In this document: positions 1-9,305 of the stretch, piece after piece | Position numbering within the stretch: position 1 is the first letter of the stretch | How the letters are laid out: every line of letters begins with the position of its first letter | Assembly (NCBI GenBank): GCA_027532905.1 | Contig: JAPZUA010000002.1 | Coordinates: 310,001-374,000, forward strand | Length of the DNA stretch: 64,000 nt | Direction of reading: 5' to 3' | Source: Magnetospirillum sp. | GTDB lineage: Bacteria > Pseudomonadota > Alphaproteobacteria > CACIAM-22H2 | Program-made: the position numbers and the translations under genes | The notes under the pieces: model-generated | Told to the model about the DNA's origin: nothing | What the model saw: the letters and a program-made list of their open reading frames with translations, nothing else | Databases searched by the model: none

Positions 1-190
1 GCGCGCCCCGCCGCAACCGGCACCCGAATTGCCCCATCCGCGCATGGCGGCACGCGCCTTCGTGCTGTTGCCGCTCGCTGAAATCGCGCCCGATTGGCGC
101 CATCCCGGCAGCGGTGCAAGCATCGCGGATTTGATTGCGGGCTTGCCCGCCGATACGATCTGCCGCCCGCTGCCGGCACCAAGCCCTTGA
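1..190 (+). CDS. folK: FolK C-terminus (5'-truncated): 6-hydroxymethyl-dihydropterin pyrophosphokinase
   Basis: The frame is open from base 2 to the TGA at 188-190 and encodes the last 62 residues of a protein. It contains the segment PHPRMAARAFVLLPLAEIAP, the typical C-terminal end of FolK, where the PHPR and FVLxPLxEIAP stretches belong to the pterin and ATP site. FolK transfers pyrophosphate from ATP to hydroxymethyl-dihydropterin in cytoplasmic folate synthesis. The start lies outside the window. Its position just before rpoZ is common in alphaproteobacteria. Confidence 0.85.
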   Translation, partial: RAPPQPAPELPHPRMAARAFVLLPLAEIAPDWRHPGSGASIADLIAGLPADTICRPLPAPSP

Positions 191-220
191 GGGTGCTGCG
201 GTTTTCGGCGCGAAAAGGGG

Positions 221-249
221 TTGTGTTGCGCTGCAACGGCTTGTATATT
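221..249 (+). promoter_or_regulatory. Candidate sigma-70 promoter of rpoZ
   Basis: TTGTGT (221-226), a 17-bp spacer and TATATT (244-249) lie about 50 bp before the rpoZ start, in the only AT-richer patch between folK and rpoZ. The -35 match is weak, so this is a guess from spacing and composition. Confidence 0.35.
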
Positions 250-300
250 CTTTGCCCCTGTTTGGCGCATAAGCGCTTTTGATTTGTGGAGTTTGCTCGC

Positions 301-699
301 ATGGCTCGCGTAACCGTCGAAGATTGCGTTGTCCGCATCCCCAACCGATTCGAACTGGTGATGCTTGCGGCCCAGCGCGCGCGCGAAATCCAGGCGGGCT
401 CGCCGCTGACGGTCGAGAAGGACAACGACAAGAACCCGGTCATCGCATTGCGCGAAATCGCCGAGAACTCGCTCGACCTCGACATTCTGCGCCAGTCGGT
501 CGTGCAGGGTCTGCAGCGCCAGGTCGAAAGCGAAGAGCCGGAAGACGACGCGATGGAACTGCTCGCTGCCGACCGCGACATTGCGGGCGTGCCGGAAGAC
601 GCGACGCGCGACGGTATTGAAGACGAAATGGAAATCGAAGACGCCGAGGAGAAGCTGGCAGGCGGCGCCGAAGAAGCCGATGCCGGTGCCGACGTCTAA
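301..699 (+). CDS. rpoZ: RNA polymerase omega subunit
   Basis: The 132-residue protein begins [20 protein letters not shown] and contains the omega-fold core with AAQRAREI and [11 protein letters not shown]. The tail is very acidic, rich in Glu, Asp and Ala, as is usual in alphaproteobacteria. Omega binds the beta-prime C-terminus, helps assemble the polymerase and in many bacteria forms part of a ppGpp site. I use the ATG at 301; an upstream in-frame start at 286 would add five residues not found in the family. It lies 21 bp before the ppGpp synthetase/hydrolase gene, a conserved pairing. Confidence 0.95.
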   Translation: MARVTVEDCVVRIPNRFELVMLAAQRAREIQAGSPLTVEKDNDKNPVIALREIAENSLDLDILRQSVVQGLQRQVESEEPEDDAMELLAADRDIAGVPEDATRDGIEDEMEIEDAEEKLAGGAEEADAGADV

Positions 700-720
700 G
701 CGCCTGCACACGAGGCACGC

Positions 721-3000
721 TTGAGCGCCGACGGCGGCGACGCAAGCCCGGCGGCCGAGGCGCCGTCGGCTGCGGCTGCCGAGGTTCTTTCCAAAGAAGC
801 CGGGGCGAAAGAAGCAGCGCCCAAGCGCGTGCGGCCCGCGATGATGCGGGTCTTCGAACTCGTCGAGCGCGTCAAAGCCTACGATCCCGAAGCCGACGAA
901 GACCTCATCAACCGCGCCTACGTTTATTCGATGAAGGTGCATGGGGCCCAGACGCGCGCGTCGGGCGATCCGTATTTTTCGCACCCGCTCGAAGTGGCGG
1001 GCATCCTCACGGGCTATCGGCTCGATACCGCGACGATCGTGACGGCGTTGCTGCACGACACGGTCGAAGACACGCTTGCGAGCATCGACGATATCGAGCG
1101 CGTGTTCGGGCCCGAGATCGCAAGGTTGGTCGATGGCGTTACCAAGCTCTCGCGCCTCGAGCTGCAGGCGCAGTCCGACAAGGCGAAGCAAGCCGAGAAT
1201 TTCCGCAAGCTCCTGCTCGCAATGTCGGAAGACATCCGCGTGCTGCTCGTGAAGCTCGCCGACCGGCTCCACAATATGCGCACGCTGGGATTCATCCCGA
1301 AGCCCGAGAAGCGCCAGCGCATCGCGCGCGAGACGATGGAGATCTACGCACCCCTCGCCGAGCGCATCGGCATGCGGCGCATCCAGGAAGAACTCGAAGA
1401 TTTGGCCTTCGCGCAGCTCAACACCGACGCGCGCGAGTCGATCGTGCTGCGCTTGCAAGCGCTACGCGCGCGCGGCCAGGACGTCGTCGCGCGCATCGCC
1501 GACCAGATCGTCGCGACCTTGGCCGAAGAGGGCGTCACGGCGCAGGTCTCGGGCCGCGAGAAGACGCCCTATTCGATCTGGCGCAAGACGCAGACCAAAA
1601 ACGTCGCGTTCGAACAGCTCTCCGACATCATGGCGTTTCGCGTGATCGTCGCCGACACGGCCGGATGCTACCGCGCACTCGGCGTGATCCATTCGCGCTG
1701 GCCCGTGGTGCCGGGGCGCTTCAAGGACTACATCTCGGTCCAGAAGCCCAACGGCTACCGCTCGCTGCATACCGGCATCTTCGGGCCCGAGCGCCAGCGC
1801 ATCGAAATCCAGATCCGCACGCGCGACATGCACGACGTGGCGGAATCGGGCGTGGCCGCACACTGGTCCTACAAGGACGGCCGACCCGCCGCCGCCGACG
1901 CGAAGGGGACCTATCGCTGGCTGCGCGAACTGCTCGACATTCTCGAGCACGCGTCCAACCCCGAAGAATTCCTCGAGCACACCAAGCTCGAAATGTACCA
2001 GGACCAGTGTTTCTGCTTCACGCCCAAGGGCGATCTGATCGCCTTGCCGCGCGGGGCAACGCCGGTCGATTTCGCCTATGCCGTGCATAGCCAAGTCGGC
2101 GACCATTGCGTGGGTGCAAAGATCAACGGTCGCATGATGCCGCTGCGCACCGCACTCGCGAACGGCGACCAAGTCGAGATCGTGACGTCGAAGGCGCAAG
2201 TGCCTTCGCCGACGTGGGAGCGCTTCGTCGTGACCGGCAAGGCGCGCGCGCGCATCCGCCGTTTCATCCGCGCCCAGCAGCGCCAGCAATTCATCGATCT
2301 CGGCCGCTCGATCCTGCAGAAGGCCTTCAAGAGCGAAGGCTACGAATATGCCGACAAGTCGCTCGAAGGGGCGGTCAAGCCGCTGAAGGCCGAAGACGTC
2401 GAGGATCTGATCGAGCGCGTGGGGGCAGGGCAGACGGGCGAGCGCGAAGTGCTCGGCATTCTGTTCCCCGAAAGCCGTGTGCCGCCCAAGGCTCCCAACG
2501 TCGTCTCGCTGCGCAAGGGCAAAGCCAAGGACAGCAGCTCGAGCCATGCGCAAGTGCCGATCAAGGGCCTCATCCCCGGCATGGCGATCCATTATGCGGG
2601 CTGCTGCCATCCGCTGCCCGGCGACCGCATCGTCGGCATCGTCACGACGGGGCGCGGCGTCACCGTGCACACGATCGATTGCGACACGCTCGAGCAGTTC
2701 GCCGACCAGCCCGCACGCTGGCTCGACGTGGGCTGGGACGTCGAAGACGCATCGGGCGAGGCGTTTGTGGGCCGCGTGGCGATGGTTGTGCGCAACGAGT
2801 CCGGGTCGCTTGGCGCGCTGTCGACCGTGATCGCCAAAAATGCCGGCAACATCACCAATCTCAAGATCGTGAACCGCACCGCCGAATTCTGGGAAATGAT
2901 CATCGACGTCGAAGTGCGCGACGTGAAACACCTCACCAACGTGATTGCGGCCTTGCGCGCCACGCCCGTGATCAACTCGGCCGAGCGGGCGCGCGGATGA
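721..3000 (+). CDS. rsh: Bifunctional (p)ppGpp synthetase/hydrolase (RelA/SpoT homologue)
   Basis: This 759-residue Rsh makes and degrades the stringent-response alarmone (p)ppGpp in the cytoplasm. In order it has an HD hydrolase domain ([31 protein letters not shown]), a synthetase domain ([30 protein letters not shown]), a TGS domain ([20 protein letters not shown]), a Cys/His-rich segment ([12 protein letters not shown]) and a C-terminal ACT domain. The intact HD motif and the RFKD synthetase motif suggest that both activities remain. The TTG at 721 adds an Ala/Glu-rich 40-residue leader; the ATG at 841 ([16 protein letters not shown]) matches the usual family start and is a real alternative. 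The stop overlaps acpS. Confidence 0.95.
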   Translation: MSADGGDASPAAEAPSAAAAEVLSKEAGAKEAAPKRVRPAMMRVFELVERVKAYDPEADEDLINRAYVYSMKVHGAQTRASGDPYFSHPLEVAGILTGYRLDTATIVTALLHDTVEDTLASIDDIERVFGPEIARLVDGVTKLSRLELQAQSDKAKQAENFRKLLLAMSEDIRVLLVKLADRLHNMRTLGFIPKPEKRQRIARETMEIYAPLAERIGMRRIQEELEDLAFAQLNTDARESIVLRLQALRARGQDVVARIADQIVATLAEEGVTAQVSGREKTPYSIWRKTQTKNVAFEQLSDIMAFRVIVADTAGCYRALGVIHSRWPVVPGRFKDYISVQKPNGYRSLHTGIFGPERQRIEIQIRTRDMHDVAESGVAAHWSYKDGRPAAADAKGTYRWLRELLDILEHASNPEEFLEHTKLEMYQDQCFCFTPKGDLIALPRGATPVDFAYAVHSQVGDHCVGAKINGRMMPLRTALANGDQVEIVTSKAQVPSPTWERFVVTGKARARIRRFIRAQQRQQFIDLGRSILQKAFKSEGYEYADKSLEGAVKPLKAEDVEDLIERVGAGQTGEREVLGILFPESRVPPKAPNVVSLRKGKAKDSSSSHAQVPIKGLIPGMAIHYAGCCHPLPGDRIVGIVTTGRGVTVHTIDCDTLEQFADQPARWLDVGWDVEDASGEAFVGRVAMVVRNESGSLGALSTVIAKNAGNITNLKIVNRTAEFWEMIIDVEVRDVKHLTNVIAALRATPVINSAERARG

Positions 3001-3410
3001 TCCTCGGTCTCGGGTCCGACCTCGTCGATATCCGCCGCATCGAGAGCACGCTCGAGCGCTTCGGCCAGCGCTTCACGCACCGCATTTTCACGGCGGCCGA
3101 GCGCGACAAGTCCGAGCGGCGGGCCGCACGGGCGGCCAGCTACGCGCGGCGCTTTGCCGCCAAAGAAGCCTGCGCCAAAGCACTCGGCACAGGTTTTCGC
3201 AAGGCCGTCTATTGGCGCGACATGGAAGTGGTCAATCTGCCGGGCGGCAAACCGTCGATGCGGCTCACAGGCGGCGCACTCGCACGCCTTGCGAGCCTGG
3301 TGCCCAAAGGCATGCGCGCCCAGATCGATGTGAGCCTAACCGACGACCCGCCGATCGCCCAGGCGATCGTGATTATTACAGCCTTGCCGGATCAAGCCGC
3401 CCCGGCTTGA
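2997..3410 (+). CDS. acpS: Holo-[acyl-carrier-protein] synthase
   Basis: The 137-residue protein moves the 4'-phosphopantetheine group from CoA to a Ser of acyl carrier protein, activating it for fatty-acid synthesis. The N-terminal [13 protein letters not shown] holds the metal-binding Asp, and [14 protein letters not shown] holds the second acidic ligand and Lys, both diagnostic of the AcpS family. Its ATG overlaps the rsh stop (ATGA), so translation is probably coupled. The pyrE and pdxJ genes that often sit between rsh and acpS in relatives are absent. Confidence 0.95.
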   Translation: MILGLGSDLVDIRRIESTLERFGQRFTHRIFTAAERDKSERRAARAASYARRFAAKEACAKALGTGFRKAVYWRDMEVVNLPGGKPSMRLTGGALARLASLVPKGMRAQIDVSLTDDPPIAQAIVIITALPDQAAPA

Positions 3411-3482
3411 CACGGGCGGCCCTTGCTGGGCCATATCCCGCCCGTCCGGAGTCCGATTTCCAGAAAGTTCCAGGCCCTTTCC

Positions 3483-4238
3483 ATGTCGCTGCCGCCGATC
3501 GCAAAAACGCAAAAGCCCGACACGCTGGTCGAACTCGTGAAGACCGTCGTCTATGCGGTGCTGATTGCGCTGGGCATTCGCACGTTCTTCTTCGAGCCGT
3601 TCAATATTCCCTCGGCCTCGATGGTGCCCACGCTGCTCGTGGGCGACTACCTGTTCGTGTCGAAATTCTCGTTCGGCTATTCTTTCGCTTCGATGCCCTA
3701 TTCGGTGAAGCTGTTCGACGGGCGCGTGGGCGCATCCGAGCCCGAACGCGGCGACGTCGTCGTCTTCAAGCTGCCGCGCGACGGCAAGACCGACTACATC
3801 AAGCGCATCGTGGGCCTCCCCGGCGACCGCATCCAGGTCACGCGCGGCGTGCTGCTGATCAACGGCGAGGCGGCCAAGCTCGAGCGCATCGAGGATTTCG
3901 TCGAGAGCGACGGCGGCTTCGTGCGCCGCGTGCCGCAGTTCGTGGAGACGCTGCCGGGCGGGCGCCAGCATCGCGTGCTCAAGATCCACAACGACGGCTT
4001 CTACAACAACACGCCCGAATTCACCGTGCCGGCCGGCCATTATTTCGCCATGGGCGACCATCGCGACAATTCGCAAGACAGCCGCGACGCGAGTGCGGTG
4101 GGCTTCGTGCCGTTCGAAAATCTCGTCGGGCGCGCGCAGATCCTGTTCTTCTCGACCGACGGCACGGCCAATCTGTTCTTGCCGTGGACGTGGGTGACGG
4201 CCGCGCGCTACGGTCGCCTGCTCGACCGGGTGCGCTAG
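3483..4238 (+). CDS. lepB: Signal peptidase I
   Basis: The 251-residue inner-membrane serine protease cuts signal peptides from exported proteins. One N-terminal membrane segment (about residues 15-37) leads to PSASMVPTL with catalytic Ser46. YIKRIVGLPGD follows with the general-base Lys107, and the C-terminal GDHRDNSQDSR box is intact. The start at 3483 gives the usual short cytoplasmic tail; an upstream in-frame start at 3423 would add 20 untypical residues. It sits in the conserved lepB-rnc-era order. Confidence 0.95.
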   Translation: MSLPPIAKTQKPDTLVELVKTVVYAVLIALGIRTFFFEPFNIPSASMVPTLLVGDYLFVSKFSFGYSFASMPYSVKLFDGRVGASEPERGDVVVFKLPRDGKTDYIKRIVGLPGDRIQVTRGVLLINGEAAKLERIEDFVESDGGFVRRVPQFVETLPGGRQHRVLKIHNDGFYNNTPEFTVPAGHYFAMGDHRDNSQDSRDASAVGFVPFENLVGRAQILFFSTDGTANLFLPWTWVTAARYGRLLDRVR

Positions 4239-4248
4239 GCAAGACGCC

Positions 4249-4947
4249 GTGCAGGGTGCTCGCGCCAAGCTCGAGGCCGCGATCGGCTATCGCTTCGTCG
4301 ATGCCGACCGTTTGATCGCAGCACTCTCGCATTCCTCGCTCGGAAGGCGCGGCAATGCGCGCAGCTCCGGGGCCGATTTCGAACGGCTCGAATTTCTGGG
4401 CGACCGCGTGGTGTCGCTCGCGGTCGCCGAAATGCTCGCGCAATCGTACCCTGCCGAAAACGAGGGCGACCTTGCCAAGCGCCATGCGTCCCTGGTGCGA
4501 CGCGAGCAGCTTGCTGCCCATGCGCGCACGATCGGGCTTGGCGAAGCGTTGACCTTGTCGAACAGCGAATTGCAGGGCGGCGGGCGCGACAATCCGGCAG
4601 TCCTCGCCGACGCGTTCGAAGCGCTGGTCGCCGCCATCCATCTCGACGGCGGCTACGCGCCTGCCCAAGCGCTCGTGCGCCGCCTGTTCGAGCCGCTCAT
4701 TCAGCCGCAATCGGAATTGCCGCGCGAGCCCAAGACCGCGCTGCAGGAATGGGCGCAAGGGCGCGGCCTTGGCCTGCCGGTCTATCGCGTGACGACGCAA
4801 GACGGCCTGGCGCATGCGCCGCGTTTCGTCGTCGAAGTTTCGGTTGCCGACTATCCGCCCGCCACGGCCGAGGGAAGTTCGAAACGTTTGGCCGAGCGCG
4901 CGGCGGCGTTGGCCCTGCTGCAACGGCTGGAGGCCGCAAAACCATGA
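4249..4947 (+). CDS. rnc: Ribonuclease III
   Basis: The 232-residue double-strand-specific endoribonuclease processes rRNA precursors and structured mRNAs. The signature ERLEFLGDRVVSLAVAE (about residues 44-60) and the second acidic motif ADAFEALVAAIHLDGG give the four metal-binding acidic residues. A double-stranded-RNA-binding domain follows from about residue 160 (KTALQEWAQGRGLGLPVY). The start is a GTG 10 bp after lepB, and the stop overlaps the era ATG. Confidence 0.95.
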   Translation: MQGARAKLEAAIGYRFVDADRLIAALSHSSLGRRGNARSSGADFERLEFLGDRVVSLAVAEMLAQSYPAENEGDLAKRHASLVRREQLAAHARTIGLGEALTLSNSELQGGGRDNPAVLADAFEALVAAIHLDGGYAPAQALVRRLFEPLIQPQSELPREPKTALQEWAQGRGLGLPVYRVTTQDGLAHAPRFVVEVSVADYPPATAEGSSKRLAERAAALALLQRLEAAKP

Positions 4948-5852
4948 CCGAGCCCATCACGAACACGCGCTGCGGCTTTGTGGCCCTGCTGGGTGCCCCC
5001 AACGCCGGAAAATCGACGCTGGTGAACCGCATGGTGGGGGCCAAAGTCGCGATCGTGTCGCCCAAAGTGCAGACGACGCGCAGCCGCGTGACCGGCATTC
5101 TCGTCGAGGGCACAGCACAAGCCGTGTTCCTCGACCTGCCGGGCGTGTTTGCACCCAAGCGCCGCCTCGACCGCGCGATGGTCGCGGCCGCATGGCGCGG
5201 TGTGGAAGAGGCCGAGCAGCGCTGGCTCGTCGTCGATGCCGCGCGCAGCGACGCCGACGAAACGGCGCTGATTCTCGACGGCCTCAAGTCGCGAAATCTC
5301 AAAGCCGACATCGTGCTGAACAAGACGGACCTCATCGATCCGCCGAAATTGCTCACGTTGGCGCAGTTCTACGCAAGTTCGGGGCTCGCAGGCGAAGTGT
5401 TCATGGTGTCGGCCGAAACCGGCGACGGCTGCATGCGTCTCAAGGACCATCTGCTGCAGAATCTGCCGTCGGGCCCGTTCCTCTATCCCGAGGACGATAT
5501 CTCCGACTTGCCCGCACGCCTGCTGGCGGCCGAGGTCACGCGCGAGCAGATCTATCGCCAGCTCCACCAGGAATTGCCCTACGCGTCGGCGGTCGAGACG
5601 GAAAAATTCGAAGACCGGCCGGACGGCTCGGCGCGCATCGAGCAGACGATCTACGTGGCGCGCGAAGGCCAGCGCAAAATCGTGATCGGCTCGGGCGGCG
5701 AGCGCATCAAAAAGATCGGCGAGTCCGCGCGCATCGAACTCACAAAACTCCTCGACCGCAAAGTGCATCTTTTCTTGCACGTCAAAGTGCAGGAAAAATG
5801 GGACGAGAAGCGCGATTTCTACAAAGCCTGGGGGCTAGAATACGAGGTGTGA
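4944..5852 (+). CDS. era: GTPase Era, 30S ribosome assembly factor
   Basis: The 302-residue GTPase binds the 16S rRNA 3' end and helps mature the small subunit. G1 is GAPNAGKST, G4 is NKTD, and a C-terminal KH domain is centred on IVIGSGGERIKKIGESAR. The G3 motif reads DLPG rather than the usual DTPG; the invariant Asp and Gly remain. The ATG overlaps the rnc stop. In many relatives recO follows era directly; here recO is 11.5 kb away. Confidence 0.95.
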   Translation: MTEPITNTRCGFVALLGAPNAGKSTLVNRMVGAKVAIVSPKVQTTRSRVTGILVEGTAQAVFLDLPGVFAPKRRLDRAMVAAAWRGVEEAEQRWLVVDAARSDADETALILDGLKSRNLKADIVLNKTDLIDPPKLLTLAQFYASSGLAGEVFMVSAETGDGCMRLKDHLLQNLPSGPFLYPEDDISDLPARLLAAEVTREQIYRQLHQELPYASAVETEKFEDRPDGSARIEQTIYVAREGQRKIVIGSGGERIKKIGESARIELTKLLDRKVHLFLHVKVQEKWDEKRDFYKAWGLEYEV

Positions 5853-6025
5853 GGGGCGGGGACTAACGCCGCTTCGCTAGCCTTTCGCCGGACATTCTTC
5901 GGCGAACAGCCTGTCTGCGCTGCATAAGCGCGAGATAAGTTTTTTGTTCCCAAAACTCGAATGTCGGCCTCGTTCAGCTCGCGAGTCAGTCGATTGATCT
6001 CGACCGGGCTATCGACGAGCCGCAT
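5819..6025 (-). CDS. Hypothetical 68-residue protein, translationally coupled to an antitoxin gene
   Basis: The ATG overlaps the stop of the upstream Phd-like gene as TGATG, a classic coupling arrangement. The product begins MRLVDSPVEINRLTRELNEA and is polar and Arg-rich in its middle. I recognise no family. Its 3' end overlaps the last 34 bp of convergent era. It could be an unrecognised toxin-like partner, the remnant of a longer antitoxin C-terminus reached by frameshift, or a chance frame. Confidence 0.3.
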   Translation of the reverse strand: MRLVDSPVEINRLTRELNEADIRVLGTKNLSRAYAAQTGCSPKNVRRKASEAALVPAPHTSYSSPQAL

Positions 6026-6300
6026 CAAGAACGGCCGGCGCGATCGCGGCGATTTTTTGTTTGGGCTTTTTGCGCGATGCCTGCATGCGCGTCGCGTTCC
6101 GGCGTTGGGTCGGCCGACGATCCGCCGGTCGGCGCGGCGGCGGCCGGTACCTGCCTCGCCACCAACTGCCGATAGGCGGTGGCGGAAATCAGCACCGAAT
6201 TGTCCCGCCCGTGCGATGTGACGGTCACGGGGCCTTCGGCAGCGTGGCGCAAGAAGGTGCCGATATTGCGGATCAAGTCGGTGGCTGCGATGCGTTTCAT
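6025..6300 (-). CDS. Phd/YefM-family antitoxin
   Basis: The 91-residue protein opens MKRIAATDLIRNIGTFLRHA and continues PVTVTSHGRDNSVLISATAYRQL. This is the Phd/YefM fold, in which a small DNA-binding N-terminus represses its own promoter and the C-terminus neutralises a toxin. The C-terminal part here is Ala/Pro/Arg-rich and looks degenerate. No RelE, ParE, Doc or PIN toxin lies on either side; the only coupled frame is the 68-residue ORF that follows. It may be a solitary antitoxin or half of an unusual module. Confidence 0.7.
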   Translation of the reverse strand: MKRIAATDLIRNIGTFLRHAAEGPVTVTSHGRDNSVLISATAYRQLVARQVPAAAAPTGGSSADPTPERDAHAGIAQKAQTKNRRDRAGRS

Positions 6301-6358
6301 TGTGCAGTCCTAGTCGATCCCTTCGAATCATTCAAACGATTGTCGAACGATGCGCGCG

Positions 6359-7777
6359 TCATTTCTTGAACGCATAGGCACTCGCACCCTTCACGTTCAC
6401 GTCGATATCGAGGCGGTGCTGGAGCGGCGGGTAGGCACGTTGGCGGCAATTTTCGCGTTCGCACACGCGGCAGCCCACGCCGATATCCACGACATGGCCG
6501 AGTTTCTCGAGATCGATGCCGTCGGCATAGACGAGCTCGTGTGCGTTGGCGATTTCGCAGCCGATCCCGACCGCGAGCAGGCTTTGCGGCTCGAGGAAGC
6601 CGCCGCCGGTTTTGGCGACGGTGCGCGCCACGCAGAAGAACGTCGCACCGTCGGGCAGGCGGGCGGCTTGCGTGAGGATGCGGCCCGGGCTCGTGAAAGC
6701 CTCGTGCACGATCCAGCGCGGGCACGAGCCGCCGAATCGCGAAAAATGGAAACCGGCGGCCGAGAAACGTTTAGAGACATTGCCCGCGATGTCCACGCGC
6801 ACGAGCCACAAGGGCACGCCTTTGTCGCCGGGGCGTTGAAGTGTGGAGAGGCGATGGCAGGCTTGTTCGAAGCTCACGCCGAAATGGTTGGCGAGCAGTT
6901 CGATGTCGTAGCGCCGTTCGCGGGCCGCCGCGAGATACGGCGTATACGGCATCAGCACGGCACCGGCGAAGTAGTTGTAGAGGCCGACGCGCACCAGCGT
7001 TTCGGTTTCCTTCGAGGCGAGCTTTGCCGTCGCCACGATGAGATCGACTTGTTTGCGCGCGGCAAACAGGCCGATCTGGTAGGCGAGATGGAAGCGGCGC
7101 GAGGCGCGCGGCAAGGTCTCGCTGAGTTGCAGCGTTTTGGTCTTGGTGTCGTAGCGGCGCACGCCACCCGCCAACGCGGCAGGCTCGACGATTTCGACCG
7201 CGATCGAAAACCGCGTCTTGGCGTAATCGACGAGACCGCGCCAGGCTTCGCCGATGGGGACACCGGCTTGTGCGACGACCGCTTCGGCGGCCTCTTCGAT
7301 ATCGGAAAAATAGTTCGTGCGGTCGTGGAAGAAATCGCGTGCTTCTTCGGCGGGCAACACCATCTTGCGCGTGTTGCCGCTCGGCAGGCCCAAGGTCATC
7401 GATTGCGCATCGTCGCGCGCGAGGCGATAGGCGCGATAGAGCTCAAGGATCGCCTTGGCCGCATTGGGGGCGGCTTCGGCAAGCGCTTTGATCTCTTCGG
7501 GCGCGATCCCCTGGGCCGCAAGCGTGCCGTCGGCGAACACTTCGCGCAGGCCCGTGGCGAGCTTGCGGTCGTCGTCGTCCGAGAGGTCGGTCAATTCGAT
7601 GTCGAACTGCTTGCCGAGTTTCAGCAGCAGGGCGACCGTCACCGGCCGCTGGTCGTGTTCGATGAGGTTGAGGTAGCTCGCCGAGATGCCGAGCTGCTCG
7701 GCCATGCGCGCTTGCGTGAGGTTTGCCTGCTCGCGCAAGCGGCGGATTTTGTTGCCCAGCAGCGTTTTGCGCGCCAT
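6359..7777 (-). CDS. scfR: ScfR/RamB-type short-chain acyl-responsive transcriptional regulator (XRE + IrrE-like)
   Basis: The roughly 472-residue protein has an N-terminal XRE helix-turn-helix ([20 protein letters not shown], with [13 protein letters not shown]). A middle IrrE-like region follows ([28 protein letters not shown]). The Cys-containing C-terminal domain typical of this family contains [24 protein letters not shown] and [17 protein letters not shown]. Relatives such as RamB and ScfR control acetate, propionate and glyoxylate-cycle genes. It is divergent from isocitrate lyase, and the shared region holds two RamB-like sites, so aceA is the obvious target. I start at [10 protein letters not shown]; four more residues are possible. 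Confidence 0.85.
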   Translation of the reverse strand: MARKTLLGNKIRRLREQANLTQARMAEQLGISASYLNLIEHDQRPVTVALLLKLGKQFDIELTDLSDDDDRKLATGLREVFADGTLAAQGIAPEEIKALAEAAPNAAKAILELYRAYRLARDDAQSMTLGLPSGNTRKMVLPAEEARDFFHDRTNYFSDIEEAAEAVVAQAGVPIGEAWRGLVDYAKTRFSIAVEIVEPAALAGGVRRYDTKTKTLQLSETLPRASRRFHLAYQIGLFAARKQVDLIVATAKLASKETETLVRVGLYNYFAGAVLMPYTPYLAAARERRYDIELLANHFGVSFEQACHRLSTLQRPGDKGVPLWLVRVDIAGNVSKRFSAAGFHFSRFGGSCPRWIVHEAFTSPGRILTQAARLPDGATFFCVARTVAKTGGGFLEPQSLLAVGIGCEIANAHELVYADGIDLEKLGHVVDIGVGCRVCERENCRQRAYPPLQHRLDIDVNVKGASAYAFKK

Positions 7778-7799
7778 CGCCTGCCTCACCTCAACGTTA

Positions 7800-7837
7800 T
7801 TTACAAACTTTACACCGCACTGCCGAAACTTGCAAAT
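7800..7837. promoter_or_regulatory. Two RamB/ScfR-like operator half-sites between scfR and aceA
   Basis: TTTACAAACTTTAC (7800-7813) reads AAAGTTTGTAAA on the other strand, one base away from the RamB motif I recall as roughly AAAGTTTGCAAA. AAACTTGCAAAT (7826-7837) is a second partial match. Both lie in the 159-bp divergent region, closer to scfR. The sequence is seen; regulator identity and function are inferred. Confidence 0.5.
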
Positions 7838-7936
7838 CCAGCGACCAGTTTACGGTTTTGGGCCGTTTTTGGGCTGTCTTGCACGCACCCGCACTGTGAA
7901 GATGTTTACATCGAATCTCGGCTCATGGAGGGCGAC

Positions 7937-9241
7937 ATGCAAAACGACTGGACCACCAACCCGCGTTGGGAAGGCATCAAGCGCGACTACACGGCCGCCG
8001 ACGTTGCCAAGCTCGCCGGCTCCATGCGCGTCGAGCACACGCTGGCGCGCCGCGGGGCCGAGCGTCTGTGGAACCTTTTGAAGACCGAGCCTTACGTGAA
8101 CACGCTGGGCGCACTCACCGGCAACCAGGCCATGCAGCAGGTCAAGGCGGGCTTGAAGGCGATCTATCTGTCGGGTTGGCAGGTTGCGGCCGATGCCAAC
8201 AATGCGGGCCAGATGTATCCCGACCAGTCGCTCTATCCGGTCTCCTCGGTGCCGGACGTGGTCAAGCGCATCAACAACGCGCTGCGCCGCGCCGACCAGA
8301 TCCAGACCATGGAAGGCAAGGGCGACACATATTGGTTCGCCCCGATCATCGCGGATGCCGAAGCAGGCTTCGGCGGTGCGCTCAACGCCTACGAACTCAT
8401 GAAGTCGATGATCGAGGCGGGTGCTTCGGGCGTGCATTTCGAAGACCAGCTCGCGTCGGAAAAGAAGTGCGGCCATCTCGGCGGCAAGGTGCTCGTGCCC
8501 ATCAGCCAGCATTGCCGCACGCTGAACGCCGCGCGCCTCGCCGCCGACGTCGAGGGTGTGCCGACCGTGCTGCTCGCGCGCACGGATGCGCACTCGGCCC
8601 AGCTCATCACCTCGGACGTCGACGAGCGCGACCGGCCGTTCCTCACGGGCGAGCGCACGCCGGAAGGCTTCTTCCGCATCAAGGAAGGCAAGGGCGTCGA
8701 ATACGCGATCGCGCGCGGCCTCGCGTATGCGCCCTATTCGGATCTGCTGTGGTGGGAGACGTCCGAGCCGGATCTCGGCGAAGCACGCGAATTTGCGACC
8801 GAGCTGCGCCGCCAGTTCCCGGGCAAGATGCTCGCCTATAATTGCTCGCCCTCGTTCAACTGGCGCAAGAAGCTCGACCCGAAGACGATCGAGACCTTCC
8901 AGCAGCAAATCGGCGAGATGGGCTACAAGTTCCAGTTCGTGACCCTCGCGGGCTTCCACGCGCTGAACTACTCGATGTACGAGCTGGCGCGCGGCTACGC
9001 CAAGCGCGGCATGGGGGCCTATTCGGAACTGCAGCAGGCCGAGTTCGACGCCGAGAAGCACGGCTACACCGCCACGCGCCATCAGCGCGAAGTGGGTACG
9101 AGCTATTTCGACGCGGTCGCGGTCGCGATTTCGGCCGGCAAAGCTTCGACGACGGCGATGGCCGGTTCGACCGAAACCGACCAGTTCCACGACGCGCCAA
9201 AAGGTGCCGGGCCCAAAGCCGTACCGCACGCGGCGGAATAA
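7937..9241 (+). CDS. aceA: Isocitrate lyase
   Basis: The 434-residue enzyme splits isocitrate into glyoxylate and succinate, the first step of the glyoxylate shunt used for growth on acetate and fatty acids. [17 protein letters not shown], the catalytic loop [11 protein letters not shown] and [10 protein letters not shown] with its metal ligand are all present, as is YNCSPSFNW near the C-terminus. GGAGGG at 7927-7932 favours the ATG at 7937 over 7925. A strong hairpin terminator follows. No malate synthase gene is nearby. Confidence 0.97.
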   Translation: MQNDWTTNPRWEGIKRDYTAADVAKLAGSMRVEHTLARRGAERLWNLLKTEPYVNTLGALTGNQAMQQVKAGLKAIYLSGWQVAADANNAGQMYPDQSLYPVSSVPDVVKRINNALRRADQIQTMEGKGDTYWFAPIIADAEAGFGGALNAYELMKSMIEAGASGVHFEDQLASEKKCGHLGGKVLVPISQHCRTLNAARLAADVEGVPTVLLARTDAHSAQLITSDVDERDRPFLTGERTPEGFFRIKEGKGVEYAIARGLAYAPYSDLLWWETSEPDLGEAREFATELRRQFPGKMLAYNCSPSFNWRKKLDPKTIETFQQQIGEMGYKFQFVTLAGFHALNYSMYELARGYAKRGMGAYSELQQAEFDAEKHGYTATRHQREVGTSYFDAVAVAISAGKASTTAMAGSTETDQFHDAPKGAGPKAVPHAAE

Positions 9242-9271
9242 CAGAAAAACGAGGAAACGCCCCCCGGCGAA

Positions 9272-9301
9272 GGGCTGGTACCGAAAGGTGCCGGCCCTTT
9301 T
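9272..9301 (+). terminator. Rho-independent terminator of aceA
   Basis: An 11-bp stem (GGGCTGGTACC paired with GGTGCCGGCCC, two G-T pairs) closes on a GAAA tetraloop and is followed by TTTT. It lies 30 bp after the aceA stop. Confidence 0.85.
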
Positions 9302-9305
9302 GCTT

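Noticed and set aside
1462-2931. 489-residue leftward open frame
   Set aside because: It is antisense to rsh, rich in His, Asp and Arg as expected for a high-GC shadow, with no domain.
6350-7936. Long open frame upstream of and in frame with isocitrate lyase
   Set aside because: It is antisense to the clear scfR gene, and isocitrate lyase aligns only from the ATG at 7937.
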